Shown here: positions 1 through 9,138 of the stretch, piece by piece | Numbering within the stretch: position 1 is the first letter of the stretch | How the letters are laid out: the number at the start of each line of letters is the position of its first letter | Source of the DNA: Streptomyces minutiscleroticus | GTDB lineage: Bacteria > Actinomycetota > Actinomycetes > Streptomycetales > Streptomycetaceae | Reading direction: 5' to 3' | Length of the DNA: 64,000 bases | Assembly (NCBI RefSeq): GCF_014650875.1 | Contig: NZ_BMVU01000011.1 | Location: 108,139 to 172,138, forward strand | Program-made: the position numbers and the translations under genes | Notes under the pieces: model-generated | What the model was told of the DNA's origin: nothing | The model's input: the letters and a program-made list of their open reading frames with translations, nothing else | The model's database searches: none

Positions 1-1510
1 GGTCCGGGACGGTCCACAGGGTCTGGCCGCGCACGCCCCAGCGCCGCAGCAGGGCGTTGGCGGCGAGGAAGCCCGTGGTGGCCGCCCGCTCCATGAGGGC
101 GACCGGCAGCGGGACGCGCACCAGGTCGCCCGCGACGGTCAGCGCGGGGTCCGGGGTGGACACCGTGGGCCGCTGCTCGTAGCCGCCGACCGGGAACAGC
201 GGGCAGTCCTCGCGCAGTTCGTGGCGCACGTCGACGACCGCGGCCTCCCGGGTCTCCGGACAGGCGCGGTGCAGCTGCTCCAGCAGGCGCTTGTACTCGG
301 TGTCCGGATCGGCGCCGTGCGGGAGCGCGTAGGCGTGCAGCTCGACCACCGAGCCGCCGGTGCGGGCCGACCAGCGGGCCGCCTCGCCCTCCCAGCGCTC
401 CAGGACGCTGATGTTGTCCAGCGAGCCGTAGCCACTGGTGCCGAGGAAACCGGGCCGGTCGGGGGCCACGGGCCGGTCCAGCCACAGACGCGACACCAGG
501 AACGGCGGCGCGGTCCGCAGCCGGGACACGCCCTCGCGCCAGCGGGCGGTGGCGAGCCGGGGCGAGTTGCCGACGACCGCGCGCAGCCCGGCGGTGTCCA
601 GCGCGAGCACGGCGGCGTCGTGCCGGTCCACGCCCTCGGGGGTCATGACGGTGAAGCCGCCGCTCGGCCGGGGCGTGAGGGACTCCACCGGCGTGCCGGT
701 GCGCACCTCGACGCCGTGGCCGCGCAGATAGCCGGCCAGGGGCTCCCACAGCGCGGCGGGGAAGGGCTCGTCGGGCACGTCGAAGAGGAGGCCCTCGCTG
801 GAGCCGAGGAAGTAGATGTGGAACATCAGCACCATCTCGGCCGCCGACAGCTCGCGCGGGTCGGCGAAGAAGCTGCGCGAGAACACCTCGAACGCCAGGT
901 GGTGCGCGGCCTCGGGGAAGCGGATCGCGGCCAGGAAGTCGTGCGCGCTGACCGAGTCGAGGCGCTGGTACACCTCCGGCACCCGCACGTCGAGCAGCGG
1001 CAGCGCCGCGCGCACGTCCATCCGCGCCAGGTCGCGCACGCCGAAGGAGGGGCTGAGCGCGGCGAAGCCGAGGGCGCTCCACGGCGGGGTGCGCGGCACG
1101 TGGCGGAAGCTGTCCCGCAGCCCGCTGCTGTGCTGCAGCGGGTAGTCGGGCAGGCCGCGCAGCATGCCGAGGGACGGGTCGGCGCGCCGCAGCAGTCCGC
1201 GCAGGTTGTAGTACTGCCGGAAGAAGGCGTGGAAGCCCCGGCTCATGGTGACCGCGGAGCCGTCGGCGAGGGTCGTGGCGTGTCCGGCGAGGCGGCCGCC
1301 GAGCGAGTCCTCGCGCTCGTAGAGGGTGACGCGCACGCCGCGCTCGGCGAGGGCGGTCGCGGCGGCGAGGCCGGCGATGCCGCCGCCGAGGACGGCCGTG
1401 GAGGGCGGCGCGCCGAGGACACGGCGGGTGCCGCCGTGGGAGGGCAGGATCCGGGCCCGCCGGTCCCGGCCCCGGCGGGGGACGGCGTCGCGCCGCGCCG
1501 GGCGCGTCAT
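1..1510 (-). CDS. crtU: Carotene desaturase/methyltransferase CrtU (3' end cut by window edge)
   Basis: FAD-dependent enzyme of the carotenoid desaturase superfamily. In aromatic-carotenoid producers CrtU desaturates and methyl-shifts the beta-ionone rings of beta-carotene to give isorenieratene. About 503 codons are visible and the C-terminus lies outside the window. A dinucleotide-binding motif (VLGGGIAGLAAA, near residue 45) is followed by the acidic end of the second beta strand (LYERE), and a CrtU-like segment (SRGFHAFFRQYYNLR) follows near residue 90. The start ATG (1508-1510) overlaps the crtT stop as ATGA, so the two are translationally coupled. It is the last gene of the crtYTU operon. 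Assignment rests on these motifs and on the neighbours. Confidence 0.9.
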   Translation of the reverse strand, partial: MTRPARRDAVPRRGRDRRARILPSHGGTRRVLGAPPSTAVLGGGIAGLAAATALAERGVRVTLYEREDSLGGRLAGHATTLADGSAVTMSRGFHAFFRQYYNLRGLLRRADPSLGMLRGLPDYPLQHSSGLRDSFRHVPRTPPWSALGFAALSPSFGVRDLARMDVRAALPLLDVRVPEVYQRLDSVSAHDFLAAIRFPEAAHHLAFEVFSRSFFADPRELSAAEMVLMFHIYFLGSSEGLLFDVPDEPFPAALWEPLAGYLRGHGVEVRTGTPVESLTPRPSGGFTVMTPEGVDRHDAAVLALDTAGLRAVVGNSPRLATARWREGVSRLRTAPPFLVSRLWLDRPVAPDRPGFLGTSGYGSLDNISVLERWEGEAARWSARTGGSVVELHAYALPHGADPDTEYKRLLEQLHRACPETREAAVVDVRHELREDCPLFPVGGYEQRPTVSTPDPALTVAGDLVRVPLPVALMERAATTGFLAANALLRRWGVRGQTLWTVPD

Positions 1511-2238
1511 GCCGCCACCGCTTCCCCGGCGAGGGGCCGCTGTGCGACCAGGGTGTGCACGATGCCGGTCTGCCAGCCGGGCACCGGCAGCGCCCGCACC
1601 CGCTCGAACCCGGCGTCCTCGATCCGGTCGCGCAGGCGCGGCGCCGTGTCGAAGCCGACGACGCTGCGCCACAGGTACCGGTAGAGCGCGGCGTCGCCCA
1701 GCGCGCTGCCCGCCGTCATGACGACCGTCCGGCACACGGCCGTCCACACGGCGCGGTGCGCCGGGTGCCCGCTGAGGGCGTACTCGTGGACCGCGAGCCG
1801 GCCGCCGGGGGCGAGCAGCTCGCGCGCGCCGCCGAGGACGGCGTCGGGGTCGCCCACGTTGCGCAGCAGGTAGGCGGCGAAGACCGCGTCGAAGGGGCCC
1901 TTCACCCCCGCCTGCGCGAGCCGTTCGACCGGTGTGTGCACGAACCGCACCGTCGACGGCCACCGCTTGGCGGCGGCCCGCTCCAGCATGCCCGCGGAGG
2001 CGTCCACGGCCACGATCTCCGCACCGGGCACGGCGGCCAGGAGCGCCGCCGTCGACGCGCCCGTGCCGCAGCCCAGGTCGAGGACGCGCAGCCCCGTGCC
2101 GTCGCCCGGCAGGCCCAGGCGCCGTGCCGACCTGCGCAGATGGGAGTGGTAGCCGGGGTTGACGGCGACGAGCCGGTCGTAGCCGGCGGCGGCGTGGTCG
2201 AAGGCCGAGGACAGTTCCTCGTCGCGCAGCAGGGTCAT
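1507..2238 (-). CDS. crtT: SAM-dependent methyltransferase CrtT
   Basis: Class I methyltransferase of 243 aa in the UbiE/COQ5-like group. The SAM-binding motif (VLDLGCGTGAST) is near residue 52, the acidic residue of motif II (IVAVDAS) near 75, and post-motif segments follow (FDAVFAAYLLRNV, LLAPGGRL). In Streptomyces crt clusters a gene of this kind sits between crtY and crtU and is called crtT. Its exact substrate in carotenoid synthesis is not settled, so a catalytic claim beyond a SAM-dependent methyl transfer would be inference. It starts at ATG 49 bp after crtY and overlaps crtU by 4 nt. Confidence 0.88.
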   Translation of the reverse strand: MTLLRDEELSSAFDHAAAGYDRLVAVNPGYHSHLRRSARRLGLPGDGTGLRVLDLGCGTGASTAALLAAVPGAEIVAVDASAGMLERAAAKRWPSTVRFVHTPVERLAQAGVKGPFDAVFAAYLLRNVGDPDAVLGGARELLAPGGRLAVHEYALSGHPAHRAVWTAVCRTVVMTAGSALGDAALYRYLWRSVVGFDTAPRLRDRIEDAGFERVRALPVPGWQTGIVHTLVAQRPLAGEAVAA

Positions 2239-2287
2239 GCGAGCTCCTTGATCGCGGAAAGCGGGGGCGTGGGGGACACGGGGCGGG

Positions 2288-3481
2288 TCAGGCGCCGGAC
2301 TGCGGCCGGCGCGGCAGGCGGGGGAGTTCGGCCGCGGTGCGCAGCATGGGCAGGAAGGGGACGTGCAGACCGATGGAGAGGTCCTCGTGCAGCCGGGTGC
2401 GGCCGTCGAGGAAGCGCAGCAGCCGCCGCGGCGGCACGCCCCGGAACAGCCGCAGGAAGAACTCCGCGCCGTCGACCCGGCCGGCGTCCAGGGCGCGCAG
2501 CATCACCGCGTCCATGGCCCGCGAGCGCGCCGGGTGCGGGGGCGGCGGCACGGGCCTGCGCCCGGCGTGCAGGGCGGCCGCGACCGCGCGGGCCTGGCGC
2601 TGCGTCGCGGCGAAGCTGTAGCCGGTGGACGGCCGGGTGGCGCCGCCCGCCACCCCGATCCGGAAGGTGGAGTCGCCGGTGCGCCGCGCGAAGGACGCGT
2701 CGGTCATCGGGATGACGCCGCTCTCCGTCCCCAGCCGCTCGAACGGGCCGAGCCGGAGCACGTCCTCGGTGTAGTGGCGCAGGGCGTCGTCGTACGCCCC
2801 GTCCGCCAGGACGGCCGGGGAGAACTCGGTGTACTCCACCAGGGCCTCGTGCCGCCCGGTCGGCAGGACGTAGCCGAAGGACAGGCCGCGGTCCGGCTGC
2901 GGGGTGCGGAAGTCCATCAGGCCCACGGTGTCGGGGGCGAAGGCCGGCCGCCGGGTGCGCACGAACCAGCCGCGGAAGTGCTGGAGCAGGGTGGTCCGGG
3001 CGGGCGGCGGGACCTCCAGCGGCCGGGAGTCGAACGCCCAGCGGGCGCGCAGGGCCAGCGGCGAGCCGTCCGCGGCCCTCCCGTGGATCTCCGACCCGCC
3101 GGGCGCGTCGTGGACCGCGTCGACCGTCGCCTCGACGCGGCGCACGACGCCGTGCCCGTCCAGGACGCGCGCCACGAGGGCCTCGAAGTCGTCCGAGCGG
3201 ACCATCTTGTAGCGCAGCGGCGCGATACCGCCGTCCACCCGCTCGCCCCGCGGGCCGTGCACCTCCAGGCGTTGCCAGGAGGCGGTCACCGCCGCGTCGT
3301 AGGGTCCGGGGCCGTGCTCCCAGAAGCACCACGTCCGCCGGGGCGGCCGCAGCGGCCCCTCGGGGGCGTCGAGCAGCACCACGGACGGGCTCCCGGCGGG
3401 GCCGGAGAGCACGGACAGCCAGTGGGCCAGGGAGAGTCCCGCGGCGCCCGCTCCGACGATGGCGACGTCCGCGTCGATCAC
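2288..3481 (-). CDS. crtY: Lycopene beta-cyclase CrtY
   Basis: Flavoprotein of 397 aa that cyclises the ends of lycopene to beta-carotene. The N-terminal NAD/FAD-binding motif (VAIVGAGAAGLSLAHWL) lies at residues 6-22. Cyclase-type segments follow: TWCFWEHGPG, YKMVRSDDFEALV, MDFRTPQ, ALVEYTEFSP and AGGATRPSTGYSFAATQRQA. I chose the GTG at 3479-3481 because a perfect AGGAGG lies 6 nt upstream and the Rossmann motif then begins at residue 6. Longer readings back to about 3880 would add an unrelated Arg/Pro-rich stretch. It is the first gene of crtYTU and diverges from crtE across a shared control region. Confidence 0.92.
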   Translation of the reverse strand: MIDADVAIVGAGAAGLSLAHWLSVLSGPAGSPSVVLLDAPEGPLRPPRRTWCFWEHGPGPYDAAVTASWQRLEVHGPRGERVDGGIAPLRYKMVRSDDFEALVARVLDGHGVVRRVEATVDAVHDAPGGSEIHGRAADGSPLALRARWAFDSRPLEVPPPARTTLLQHFRGWFVRTRRPAFAPDTVGLMDFRTPQPDRGLSFGYVLPTGRHEALVEYTEFSPAVLADGAYDDALRHYTEDVLRLGPFERLGTESGVIPMTDASFARRTGDSTFRIGVAGGATRPSTGYSFAATQRQARAVAAALHAGRRPVPPPPHPARSRAMDAVMLRALDAGRVDGAEFFLRLFRGVPPRRLLRFLDGRTRLHEDLSIGLHVPFLPMLRTAAELPRLPRRPQSGA

Positions 3482-3954
3482 CAGTGACCTCCTGTGCCTG
3501 TGCCGGGCGGCCCGCGCCGCCGCCGGTCGGAACCATTCCGCGCCCGCCGGCCCCACGGATGCAGACATGCCCGGACGGAGCCGTCGTACGGACACGGACT
3601 GGTCCGGACGTGTCGTACGGGGCGCGGTATCCGGTACCCGTCCCGGCCCGCCCCATGACCGCCGTCCTCCCGTATGGCCGGGCGGCGCCGCCGGAACCCC
3701 GCGGGACACGGTGATCCGCCGGTGGCGGGCCGGATGGCGGCCCCGCAAGGTGGACAGCGGGAGGGCCGCCGCGCGCCGCCGGGCGGACGGTGGCCGGGAA
3801 CGCGTGGGATGGGTTCCCCCGGATGGGGATACACGGACGGCACATTGCGCATCCGGGACGGCAGCGGGTGCGGAATGCATACGAGATCAACGCAGCGCAC
3901 ACGGGACCACGCGGCACGCGCGGACCGAGCCCGTCGGCAACGAGAGGAGTCCGG
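3482..3954. promoter_or_regulatory. Divergent crtY/crtE control region
   Basis: No credible gene lies in these 473 bp, which must hold the promoters of both crt operons. Visible structure: a direct repeat GTCGTACGG at 3583-3591 and 3612-3620 (29 bp apart), with a partly dyad arrangement between the copies (CGTACGGACACG against CGTGTCGTACG) centred on a small palindrome GGACTGGTCC (3596-3605). This resembles a regulator-binding site, but I cannot name the regulator. I see no convincing consensus -35/-10 pair. An alternative sigma factor is plausible, since light-induced carotenogenesis in Streptomyces uses an ECF sigma factor, but neither that gene nor a MerR-type LitR gene is in the window. 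Confidence 0.45.
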
Positions 3955-5319
3955 ATGCTCCCCAGCACGGCGAAAGTGCCCCCGTCCCCGGACGGGGCGG
4001 CCGCCGGGGACGGTGGGCCCTCACCGGGCTGGCCGGGGCCCGCGAAGAACGACCGCTCCCACGGCCGTCCGCGGGACGAACGGGGCCACGGCCGCGCGCC
4101 GCGCCGGGCCGAGGCCGCGCGGACCGGGACCGCCCTCACCGCCGGGCAGGTCGACCGGGACGTGCCCACGGCCGTGGGCCGGGTGCTCCACGACCACCTC
4201 GGGCGGCTGACGTCGGCGGCCGCGTCCGTGGACGTCACCTTCGCCTGCGACGTCGCCGACCGGGTCGCCCGCTTCACCCTGCACGGCGGGAAGCGGATGC
4301 GCTCGCAGTTCCTGTGGTGGGGGCTGCGGGCCTGCGGCGGCGGCACCGAGCACGTCCACGAGGCGCTGCGGGTGGCCGCCGGGCTCGAACTGCTGCAGAC
4401 CTGCGCCCTCGTCCACGACGACGTGATGGACAACTCCGCGCTGCGCCGCGGCGGCCCCGCGCTGCACGCGGACATCGCCGCCCACTACGGCCCGGCGCTC
4501 GGCGCCCGTACGGGCGCCTCCCTGGGCACCGCCGCCGCGATCCTGGCCGGCGACCTGGCCCTGGCCTGGGCCGACGACCTCCTCGCCGACACGGAGCTGC
4601 CGCCGGACGTCCACCGCGAGGTGCGCGGGATCTGGCGCGCCATGCGGATGGAGATGGTCGCGGGCCAGTACCTGGACCTGCACGGCCAGGCGACCGGGTC
4701 CCGCTCGACGGCCCGGGCGATCCGGGTCGCCTGCCTCAAGAGCGCCATGTACTCCGTGGAGCGGCCGCTCGAACTCGGCGCGGTCCTCGCCGGCGCCGAC
4801 CGGGACACCCTGCGCGCCCTGTGCCGGGCGGGCCGCTGCGCGGGCATCGCCTTCCAGCTCCACGACGACCTGCAGGGCGTGTTCGGCGACCCGGAGACCA
4901 CCGGCAAGCCGTCGGGGGACGACATCCGCGAGGGCAAGCTCACCTACCTCGTCGCGGTGGCCCGCGCCCGCGCCGCCGCGCTCCGCGACACGGCGGCCGC
5001 CCGGGTGCTGAACGAGGCCCTGGGCGACCGCGGACTCGACGACGTCGGCCTGGAGCGGGTGCGGGAGGTCCTGGAGGGGACGGGGGCGCGCGCCGCCGTC
5101 GAGTCCCGGATCGACCGGCTGACCGCGCACGGCATGCGCCATCTGGCCGCCGCCCCGCTGCGGCCCGAGGGCCGGCTGCGCCTGCGGGCGCTGCTGCGCG
5201 CGGTGGCGGGGGCCGGGCCCGACCCGGCCCCCGGCCCCTCGGCCGGGACGGACGAGGACGGCGCGCCGCTGTCCCTGCTGCCCGGCACCGGTGCCGGCAC
5301 CGACGGAGGTGCCGCGTGA
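3955..5319 (+). CDS. crtE: Geranylgeranyl diphosphate synthase CrtE
   Basis: Polyprenyl synthetase of 454 aa that supplies geranylgeranyl diphosphate for phytoene. The first Asp-rich motif DDVMD is at residues 155-159 (HDDVMDNS) and the second, DDLQG, at about 304-308 (FQLHDDLQGVFGD). HGGKRMRSQF near residue 110 matches the family's early Gly-Lys-Arg motif. The start is ATG 3955, preceded by GAGAGGAG about 7 nt upstream. A Pro/Arg-rich N-terminal extension of roughly 60 residues is not part of the fold. The protein is longer than the usual 300-380 aa because of this and a short tail. Its stop overlaps the crtI GTG start, opening a tightly coupled crtEIB-V operon. Confidence 0.93.
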   Translation: MLPSTAKVPPSPDGAAAGDGGPSPGWPGPAKNDRSHGRPRDERGHGRAPRRAEAARTGTALTAGQVDRDVPTAVGRVLHDHLGRLTSAAASVDVTFACDVADRVARFTLHGGKRMRSQFLWWGLRACGGGTEHVHEALRVAAGLELLQTCALVHDDVMDNSALRRGGPALHADIAAHYGPALGARTGASLGTAAAILAGDLALAWADDLLADTELPPDVHREVRGIWRAMRMEMVAGQYLDLHGQATGSRSTARAIRVACLKSAMYSVERPLELGAVLAGADRDTLRALCRAGRCAGIAFQLHDDLQGVFGDPETTGKPSGDDIREGKLTYLVAVARARAAALRDTAAARVLNEALGDRGLDDVGLERVREVLEGTGARAAVESRIDRLTAHGMRHLAAAPLRPEGRLRLRALLRAVAGAGPDPAPGPSAGTDEDGAPLSLLPGTGAGTDGGAA

Positions 5320-6995
5320 GCCGCACCGTGCCGGGGCCCACCGACCACGTCGTCGTGGTGGGCGCGGGCCTCGCGGGCCTGTCGGCCGCCCTGCACCTGC
5401 TGGGGGCGGGCCGCCGCGTCACCGTCGTCGAACGCGACACGGGGCCGGGCGGCCGCGCCGGCCGGATCGAACGCGCCGGCTACCGCTTCGACACCGGCCC
5501 GACCGTGTTCACCATGCCCGAGCTCGCGGACGAGGCGTTCGCCGCGGTCGGCGACAGCCTGCACCGCCGGGTGGAGCTGCTGCCGCTGCACCCGGCCTAC
5601 CGCGCCCGCTTCGCCGACGGCACGTCCCTGGACGTGCACACCGACGCCGAGGCGATGGAGGCCGAGGTGGAGCGCTTCGCCGGAGCGCGCGAGGCGGCCG
5701 GCTACCGCGACCTGCGCCGCTGGCTGGGCACGCTCTACCGGGCGCAGATGGACCGCTTCATCGACGCCAACTTCGACTCGCCCCTCCAGCTGGCCCACCC
5801 CGACCTGGCCCGGCTCGCCGTCCTCGGCGGCTTCGGCCGGCTCGGCCCCCGCATCGGCCGCCACCTGAAGGACGAGCGGCTGCGCCGGGTCTTCTCCTTC
5901 CAGGCCCTGTACGCCGGGGTGGCACCGGCCCGGGCGCTCGCCGCGTACGCCGTCATCGCCTACATGGACACCGTCGCGGGCGTGTATTTCCCGCGCGGCG
6001 GCATGCACGCGCTGCCCCGCGCCATGGCCGACGCCGCGGCGGACGCGGGCGCCGACCTCAGGTACGGCGAGTCCGTCCACCGGCTGGAACGTTCCGGCAG
6101 CCGGATCACCGCCGTCGTCACCGAGCACGGGCGCATCGCCTGCGACGCGGTGGTGCTCACCCCCGACCTGCCGGTCACCTACCGGCTGCTGGGCCGCGCC
6201 CCGCGCCGGCCGCTGCGGCTGCGCCACTCCCCGTCGGCGGTGGTCCTGCACGCGGGCACCGACCGCACCTGGCCGCACCTGGCCCACCACACGCTGGACT
6301 TCGGGCACGCCTGGGACCGCACCTTCGAGGAGCTGACCCGCACCGGGGACCTCATGTCGGACCCCTCGCTGCTGATCACCCGCCCGACGGCCGGCGATCC
6401 GGACCTGGCGCCCCCGGGCCGCCACGTGCACTACGTCCTGGCCCCCTGCCCCAACACCGACATCGGCCCGGACGCCGCCGCCTGGACGGACCTCGCGCCG
6501 CGCTACCGCGACCGGCTGCTCACCACCCTGGAGGAGCGCGGCCTGGACGGGATCGGCGCGGCCATCGAGGAGGAGTGCCTGGTCACGCCCGCGGACTGGC
6601 ACGCGCAGGGGCACGCCGCCGGTACGCCGTTCTCGGCGGCGCACACCTTCCCGCAGACCGGTCCGTTCCGGCCGGGCAACCTCGTGCGCGGCACGGACAA
6701 CGCCGTCCTCGCGGGCTGCGGCACCACCCCGGGCGTCGGCGTGCCCACGGTCCTGATCTCCGGCAAGCTCGCCGCCGCCCGCGTCGCGGGCCCGCCCGCC
6801 CGCCGCACGGCCCCCCGGCCCGGGACCCCGGCCGCCCGCACCGCGGCGGCGCCCGGCGCCACGGCCCACGCCGCCCCGGAGCCGGGCACGGCCGCCCGTA
6901 CGGCCACCCCACCCGACACGGCCGCGCGCATCACGCCTCCCACGGACCCCGGACCGGCGCCGCGCGGCACACGGACGAAAGGCACCCCCGCATGA
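5316..6995 (+). CDS. crtI: Phytoene desaturase CrtI
   Basis: FAD-dependent phytoene desaturase of 559 aa that converts phytoene to lycopene. The N-terminal FAD motif is [17 protein letters not shown] (residues 11-27), followed by GPGGRAG and [13 protein letters not shown], typical of bacterial CrtI. The C-terminal flavin motif ([26 protein letters not shown]) lies near residues 463-488. The GTG start (5316) overlaps the crtE stop. After about residue 490 there is a 60-70 residue tail rich in Ala, Pro, Thr and Arg with no counterpart in the catalytic fold. The stop codon lies in a 17-bp tandem duplication that separates it from crtB. Confidence 0.93.
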   Translation: MSRTVPGPTDHVVVVGAGLAGLSAALHLLGAGRRVTVVERDTGPGGRAGRIERAGYRFDTGPTVFTMPELADEAFAAVGDSLHRRVELLPLHPAYRARFADGTSLDVHTDAEAMEAEVERFAGAREAAGYRDLRRWLGTLYRAQMDRFIDANFDSPLQLAHPDLARLAVLGGFGRLGPRIGRHLKDERLRRVFSFQALYAGVAPARALAAYAVIAYMDTVAGVYFPRGGMHALPRAMADAAADAGADLRYGESVHRLERSGSRITAVVTEHGRIACDAVVLTPDLPVTYRLLGRAPRRPLRLRHSPSAVVLHAGTDRTWPHLAHHTLDFGHAWDRTFEELTRTGDLMSDPSLLITRPTAGDPDLAPPGRHVHYVLAPCPNTDIGPDAAAWTDLAPRYRDRLLTTLEERGLDGIGAAIEEECLVTPADWHAQGHAAGTPFSAAHTFPQTGPFRPGNLVRGTDNAVLAGCGTTPGVGVPTVLISGKLAAARVAGPPARRTAPRPGTPAARTAAAPGATAHAAPEPGTAARTATPPDTAARITPPTDPGPAPRGTRTKGTPA

Positions 6996-7011
6996 AAGGC
7001 ACCCCCGCATG
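6978..7011 (+). repeat. Perfect 17-bp tandem duplication at the crtI-crtB junction
   Basis: The 17-mer AAAGGCACCCCCGCATG occurs twice without a gap (6978-6994 and 6995-7011). The first copy provides the crtI stop (TGA 6993-6995). The second provides the crtB start (ATG 7009-7011). Removing one copy would restore an ATGA stop/start overlap like those at crtE/crtI and crtB/crtV, so this looks like a recent slip duplication in an operon that was fully coupled. The ATG of the first copy opens only a six-codon reading frame that ends at 7010-7012. Confidence 0.95.
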
Positions 7012-8043
7012 ACCGCCCGTGAGCTCGACGCCGCGGCCGTCACCGACCCCGCCCTGCGCGAGGCCTACGCCACCTGCCGGCGGCTCAACGCCCGGCACGG
7101 CAAGACGTACTTCCTGGCCACCCGGCTGCTGCCCGTCGAGCGCCGCCCCGCCGTGCACGCCCTGTACGGCTTCGCCCGGTGGGCCGACGACATCGTCGAC
7201 AGCCTGGACGCGACCATGACGCCCGCCGACCGCGCCCGCTCGCTGGCGCTCCTGCAGGCCCGCCTGGAGACCGGGCTGCGCGACGGCGGCGGCCCCGAAC
7301 CCGTCGTGCGGGCGCTCGCCCACACCGCGCAGCGGTACGCGATCGACCACCGGCACTTCTCCGACTTCATGACGGCCATGCGGTCCGACCTGGAGGTGAC
7401 GGACTACCCGACCTACGCCGACCTGCGCGGTTACATGCACGGCTCCGCCGCCGTCATCGGCCTGCAGATGCTGCCGGTGCTCGGCACGGTCGTCCCGCGC
7501 GAGGAGGCCGAGCCGCACGCGGCCGCGCTCGGCGTCGCCTTCCAGCTCACCAACTTCCTGCGGGACGTGGGCGAGGACCTGGACCGCGGCCGCGTCTACC
7601 TGCCGCAGGACCTGCTGGCCGCGCACGGCGTGGACCGGGAGATCCTGCGCTGGAGCCGCGACACAGGACGCCGCGACCCGCGCATCACCGCGGCCCTGCG
7701 CGCCGCCGAGGACCTCACCCGGGGCGTCTACCGCGAGGCGGCGCCGGGCCTGGCGATGCTGGACCCGGTGTCCCGCCCGTGCATCCGCACCGCGTTCGTG
7801 CTGTACGGGGGCATCCTCGACGCCGTGGCCGACGACGGCTACGCCGTGCTGCACCGGCGGTCGGTGGTGCCCCGGCGCAGGCGCCTGGCCGTGGCCCTCG
7901 ACGGCCTGGCCCGGGTGAGCGCCGCCCGTGCCCGCGCCCGTGCCCGCGCCCGGACCCGGAGCGCCGCTGTCGCGCCGGTGGTGACCCGCCCGGTGGGCGC
8001 GGCGGTCGCGAGCCGCGTGGTGGTGCGGGAGGAGGCGGCGTGA
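7009..8043 (+). CDS. crtB: Phytoene synthase CrtB
   Basis: Squalene/phytoene synthase family protein of 344 aa that condenses two geranylgeranyl diphosphates to phytoene. The two Asp-rich substrate/Mg motifs are DDIVD ([10 protein letters not shown], near residue 64) and DVGED ([22 protein letters not shown], near residue 188). [12 protein letters not shown] is a family signature. The C-terminal 60 residues after LARVSAAR are Arg/Ala-rich (DNA of short GCCCGTGCCCGC-type repeats near 7924-7955) and probably disordered. The stop overlaps the next gene's GTG. Confidence 0.94.
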   Translation: MTARELDAAAVTDPALREAYATCRRLNARHGKTYFLATRLLPVERRPAVHALYGFARWADDIVDSLDATMTPADRARSLALLQARLETGLRDGGGPEPVVRALAHTAQRYAIDHRHFSDFMTAMRSDLEVTDYPTYADLRGYMHGSAAVIGLQMLPVLGTVVPREEAEPHAAALGVAFQLTNFLRDVGEDLDRGRVYLPQDLLAAHGVDREILRWSRDTGRRDPRITAALRAAEDLTRGVYREAAPGLAMLDPVSRPCIRTAFVLYGGILDAVADDGYAVLHRRSVVPRRRRLAVALDGLARVSAARARARARARTRSAAVAPVVTRPVGAAVASRVVVREEAA

Positions 8044-9053
8044 GCGACGGACGTCCTTCCGCCGCGCGCGGACGCTACCCGGTGCGGCTGCGGCGCAGGC
8101 CCGTGCGGTGGGAGGAGCAGGACCCCTCCTGGCGTGACGCCGTGCCCGGCCTGATCGACCGTCAGCTGAAGCGCGCCCAGGCCCGCCCGTCGGGCAACTG
8201 GTTCGTGGTCGGCGCCTCGCGCGAGATCGTGCCGGGCCGGTCCTTCGGGCGGACGGTCGCGGGCGTGGAGGTGGTGCTGTGGCGCGACGCCGACGGCCGG
8301 CTCACGGCCGGTCCCGGGGCGTGCCCGCACCTCGGGGCGCCGCTCAAGGACAGCCCCGTGCGCTGCGGCACGCTCATCTGCCACTGGCACGGACTGGCCC
8401 TGAAGGGCGGGCCGTTCGCGGGCTGGGCACCCTATCCGGCCCATGACGACGGCGTCCTGGTGTGGGTGCGCCTGGACGAGGCCGGGGGGGAGGAGCCGCT
8501 GGACGCGCCGGTGGTCCCGGAGCGGCCCCGGCTCGCCGGCGCCGTCGAGGCCGTCTACACCGGCTTCGGCACCTGCGAGCCGGAGGACGTCGTGGCCAAC
8601 CGGCTCGACCCCTGGCACGGCGCGTGGCTGCACCCGTACTCGTTCGTCGACCTCGACGTGGTGTCCGTCCCCGGCGACGGGGAGGAGGACGAGGGCCTGG
8701 CCGTGGACGTGTCGTTCAAGGTGGCCGGACGGGTGGTGGTGCCGGTGCGGGCGGTCTTCACGGCGCCCGAACCCCGTACCGTCGTCATGCACATCACCGA
8801 GGGCGAGGGCGAGGGCTCGGTGGTGGAGACCCACGCCACGCCGCTGGGGCCGGACGGCCTCGGCCGGCCGCGCACGGCGGTGGTCGAGGCGGTCGTCGCC
8901 GCCTCCGACCGGCCCGGCTTCGCGGCGGCGCGCGGGGCGGCATCCCTGCTCAGGCCGCTGATGCGGGCCGCGGCGGGCCGCCTGTGGCGCGACGACCTGG
9001 CCTACGCCGAACGGCGCTGGAAGCTGCGCAGCACGGGCCGCTTCCCCGGCTGA
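8040..9053 (+). CDS. Rieske [2Fe-2S] protein at the crtV position of the carotenoid operon
   Basis: Protein of 337 aa with an N-terminal Rieske domain. The cluster ligands are visible: C95-P-H97 ([10 protein letters not shown]) and C114-H-W-H117 (CHWHG), the Cys-X-His / Cys-X-X-His pattern. The rest resembles the DUF5914-type C-terminal region of Streptomyces crt-linked Rieske proteins. The GTG start (8040) overlaps the crtB stop (GTGA), so it belongs to the crt operon. It occupies the position called crtV in Streptomyces clusters. An oxygenase or electron-transfer step on the carotenoid is a reasonable inference, but no mononuclear-iron ligand set is obvious to me. I leave the symbol blank because the function of crtV products is not settled. 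Confidence 0.85.
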   Translation: MSDGRPSAARGRYPVRLRRRPVRWEEQDPSWRDAVPGLIDRQLKRAQARPSGNWFVVGASREIVPGRSFGRTVAGVEVVLWRDADGRLTAGPGACPHLGAPLKDSPVRCGTLICHWHGLALKGGPFAGWAPYPAHDDGVLVWVRLDEAGGEEPLDAPVVPERPRLAGAVEAVYTGFGTCEPEDVVANRLDPWHGAWLHPYSFVDLDVVSVPGDGEEDEGLAVDVSFKVAGRVVVPVRAVFTAPEPRTVVMHITEGEGEGSVVETHATPLGPDGLGRPRTAVVEAVVAASDRPGFAAARGAASLLRPLMRAAAGRLWRDDLAYAERRWKLRSTGRFPG

Positions 9054-9085
9054 CGCGCGGCACGCCGAGGGGGCGTCGGCACGGA

Positions 9086-9126
9086 ACGCGCAGGGGCACC
9101 GGCGGCGAGCCGGTGCCCCTGCGCGT
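9086..9126. terminator. Strong bidirectional hairpin between the crt operon and the GntR gene
   Basis: A perfect 18-bp stem (9086-9103 with 9109-9126) closes a 5-nt loop. It lies 32 bp after the Rieske gene stop and 12 bp after the stop of the convergent GntR gene. No U-tract follows, which is usual for Streptomyces. It should end both transcripts. Confidence 0.85.
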
Positions 9127-9138
9127 ACGGACCGGGCG

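Noticed and set aside
221..1684. Plus-strand 487-codon frame at the left end
   Set aside because: It lies opposite crtU and crtT, which have clear motifs and a coupled ATGA junction. Its protein has no recognisable domain.
3459..5319. Extension of crtI or crtE readings far upstream
   Set aside because: The upstream part is Arg/Pro-rich, covers the divergent promoter region and lacks ribosome sites. The starts at 3955 and 5316 have proper signals or overlaps.
6992..7012. Alternative crtB start at ATG 6992
   Set aside because: This ATG opens a six-codon frame ending in TGA and is a by-product of the 17-bp duplication.
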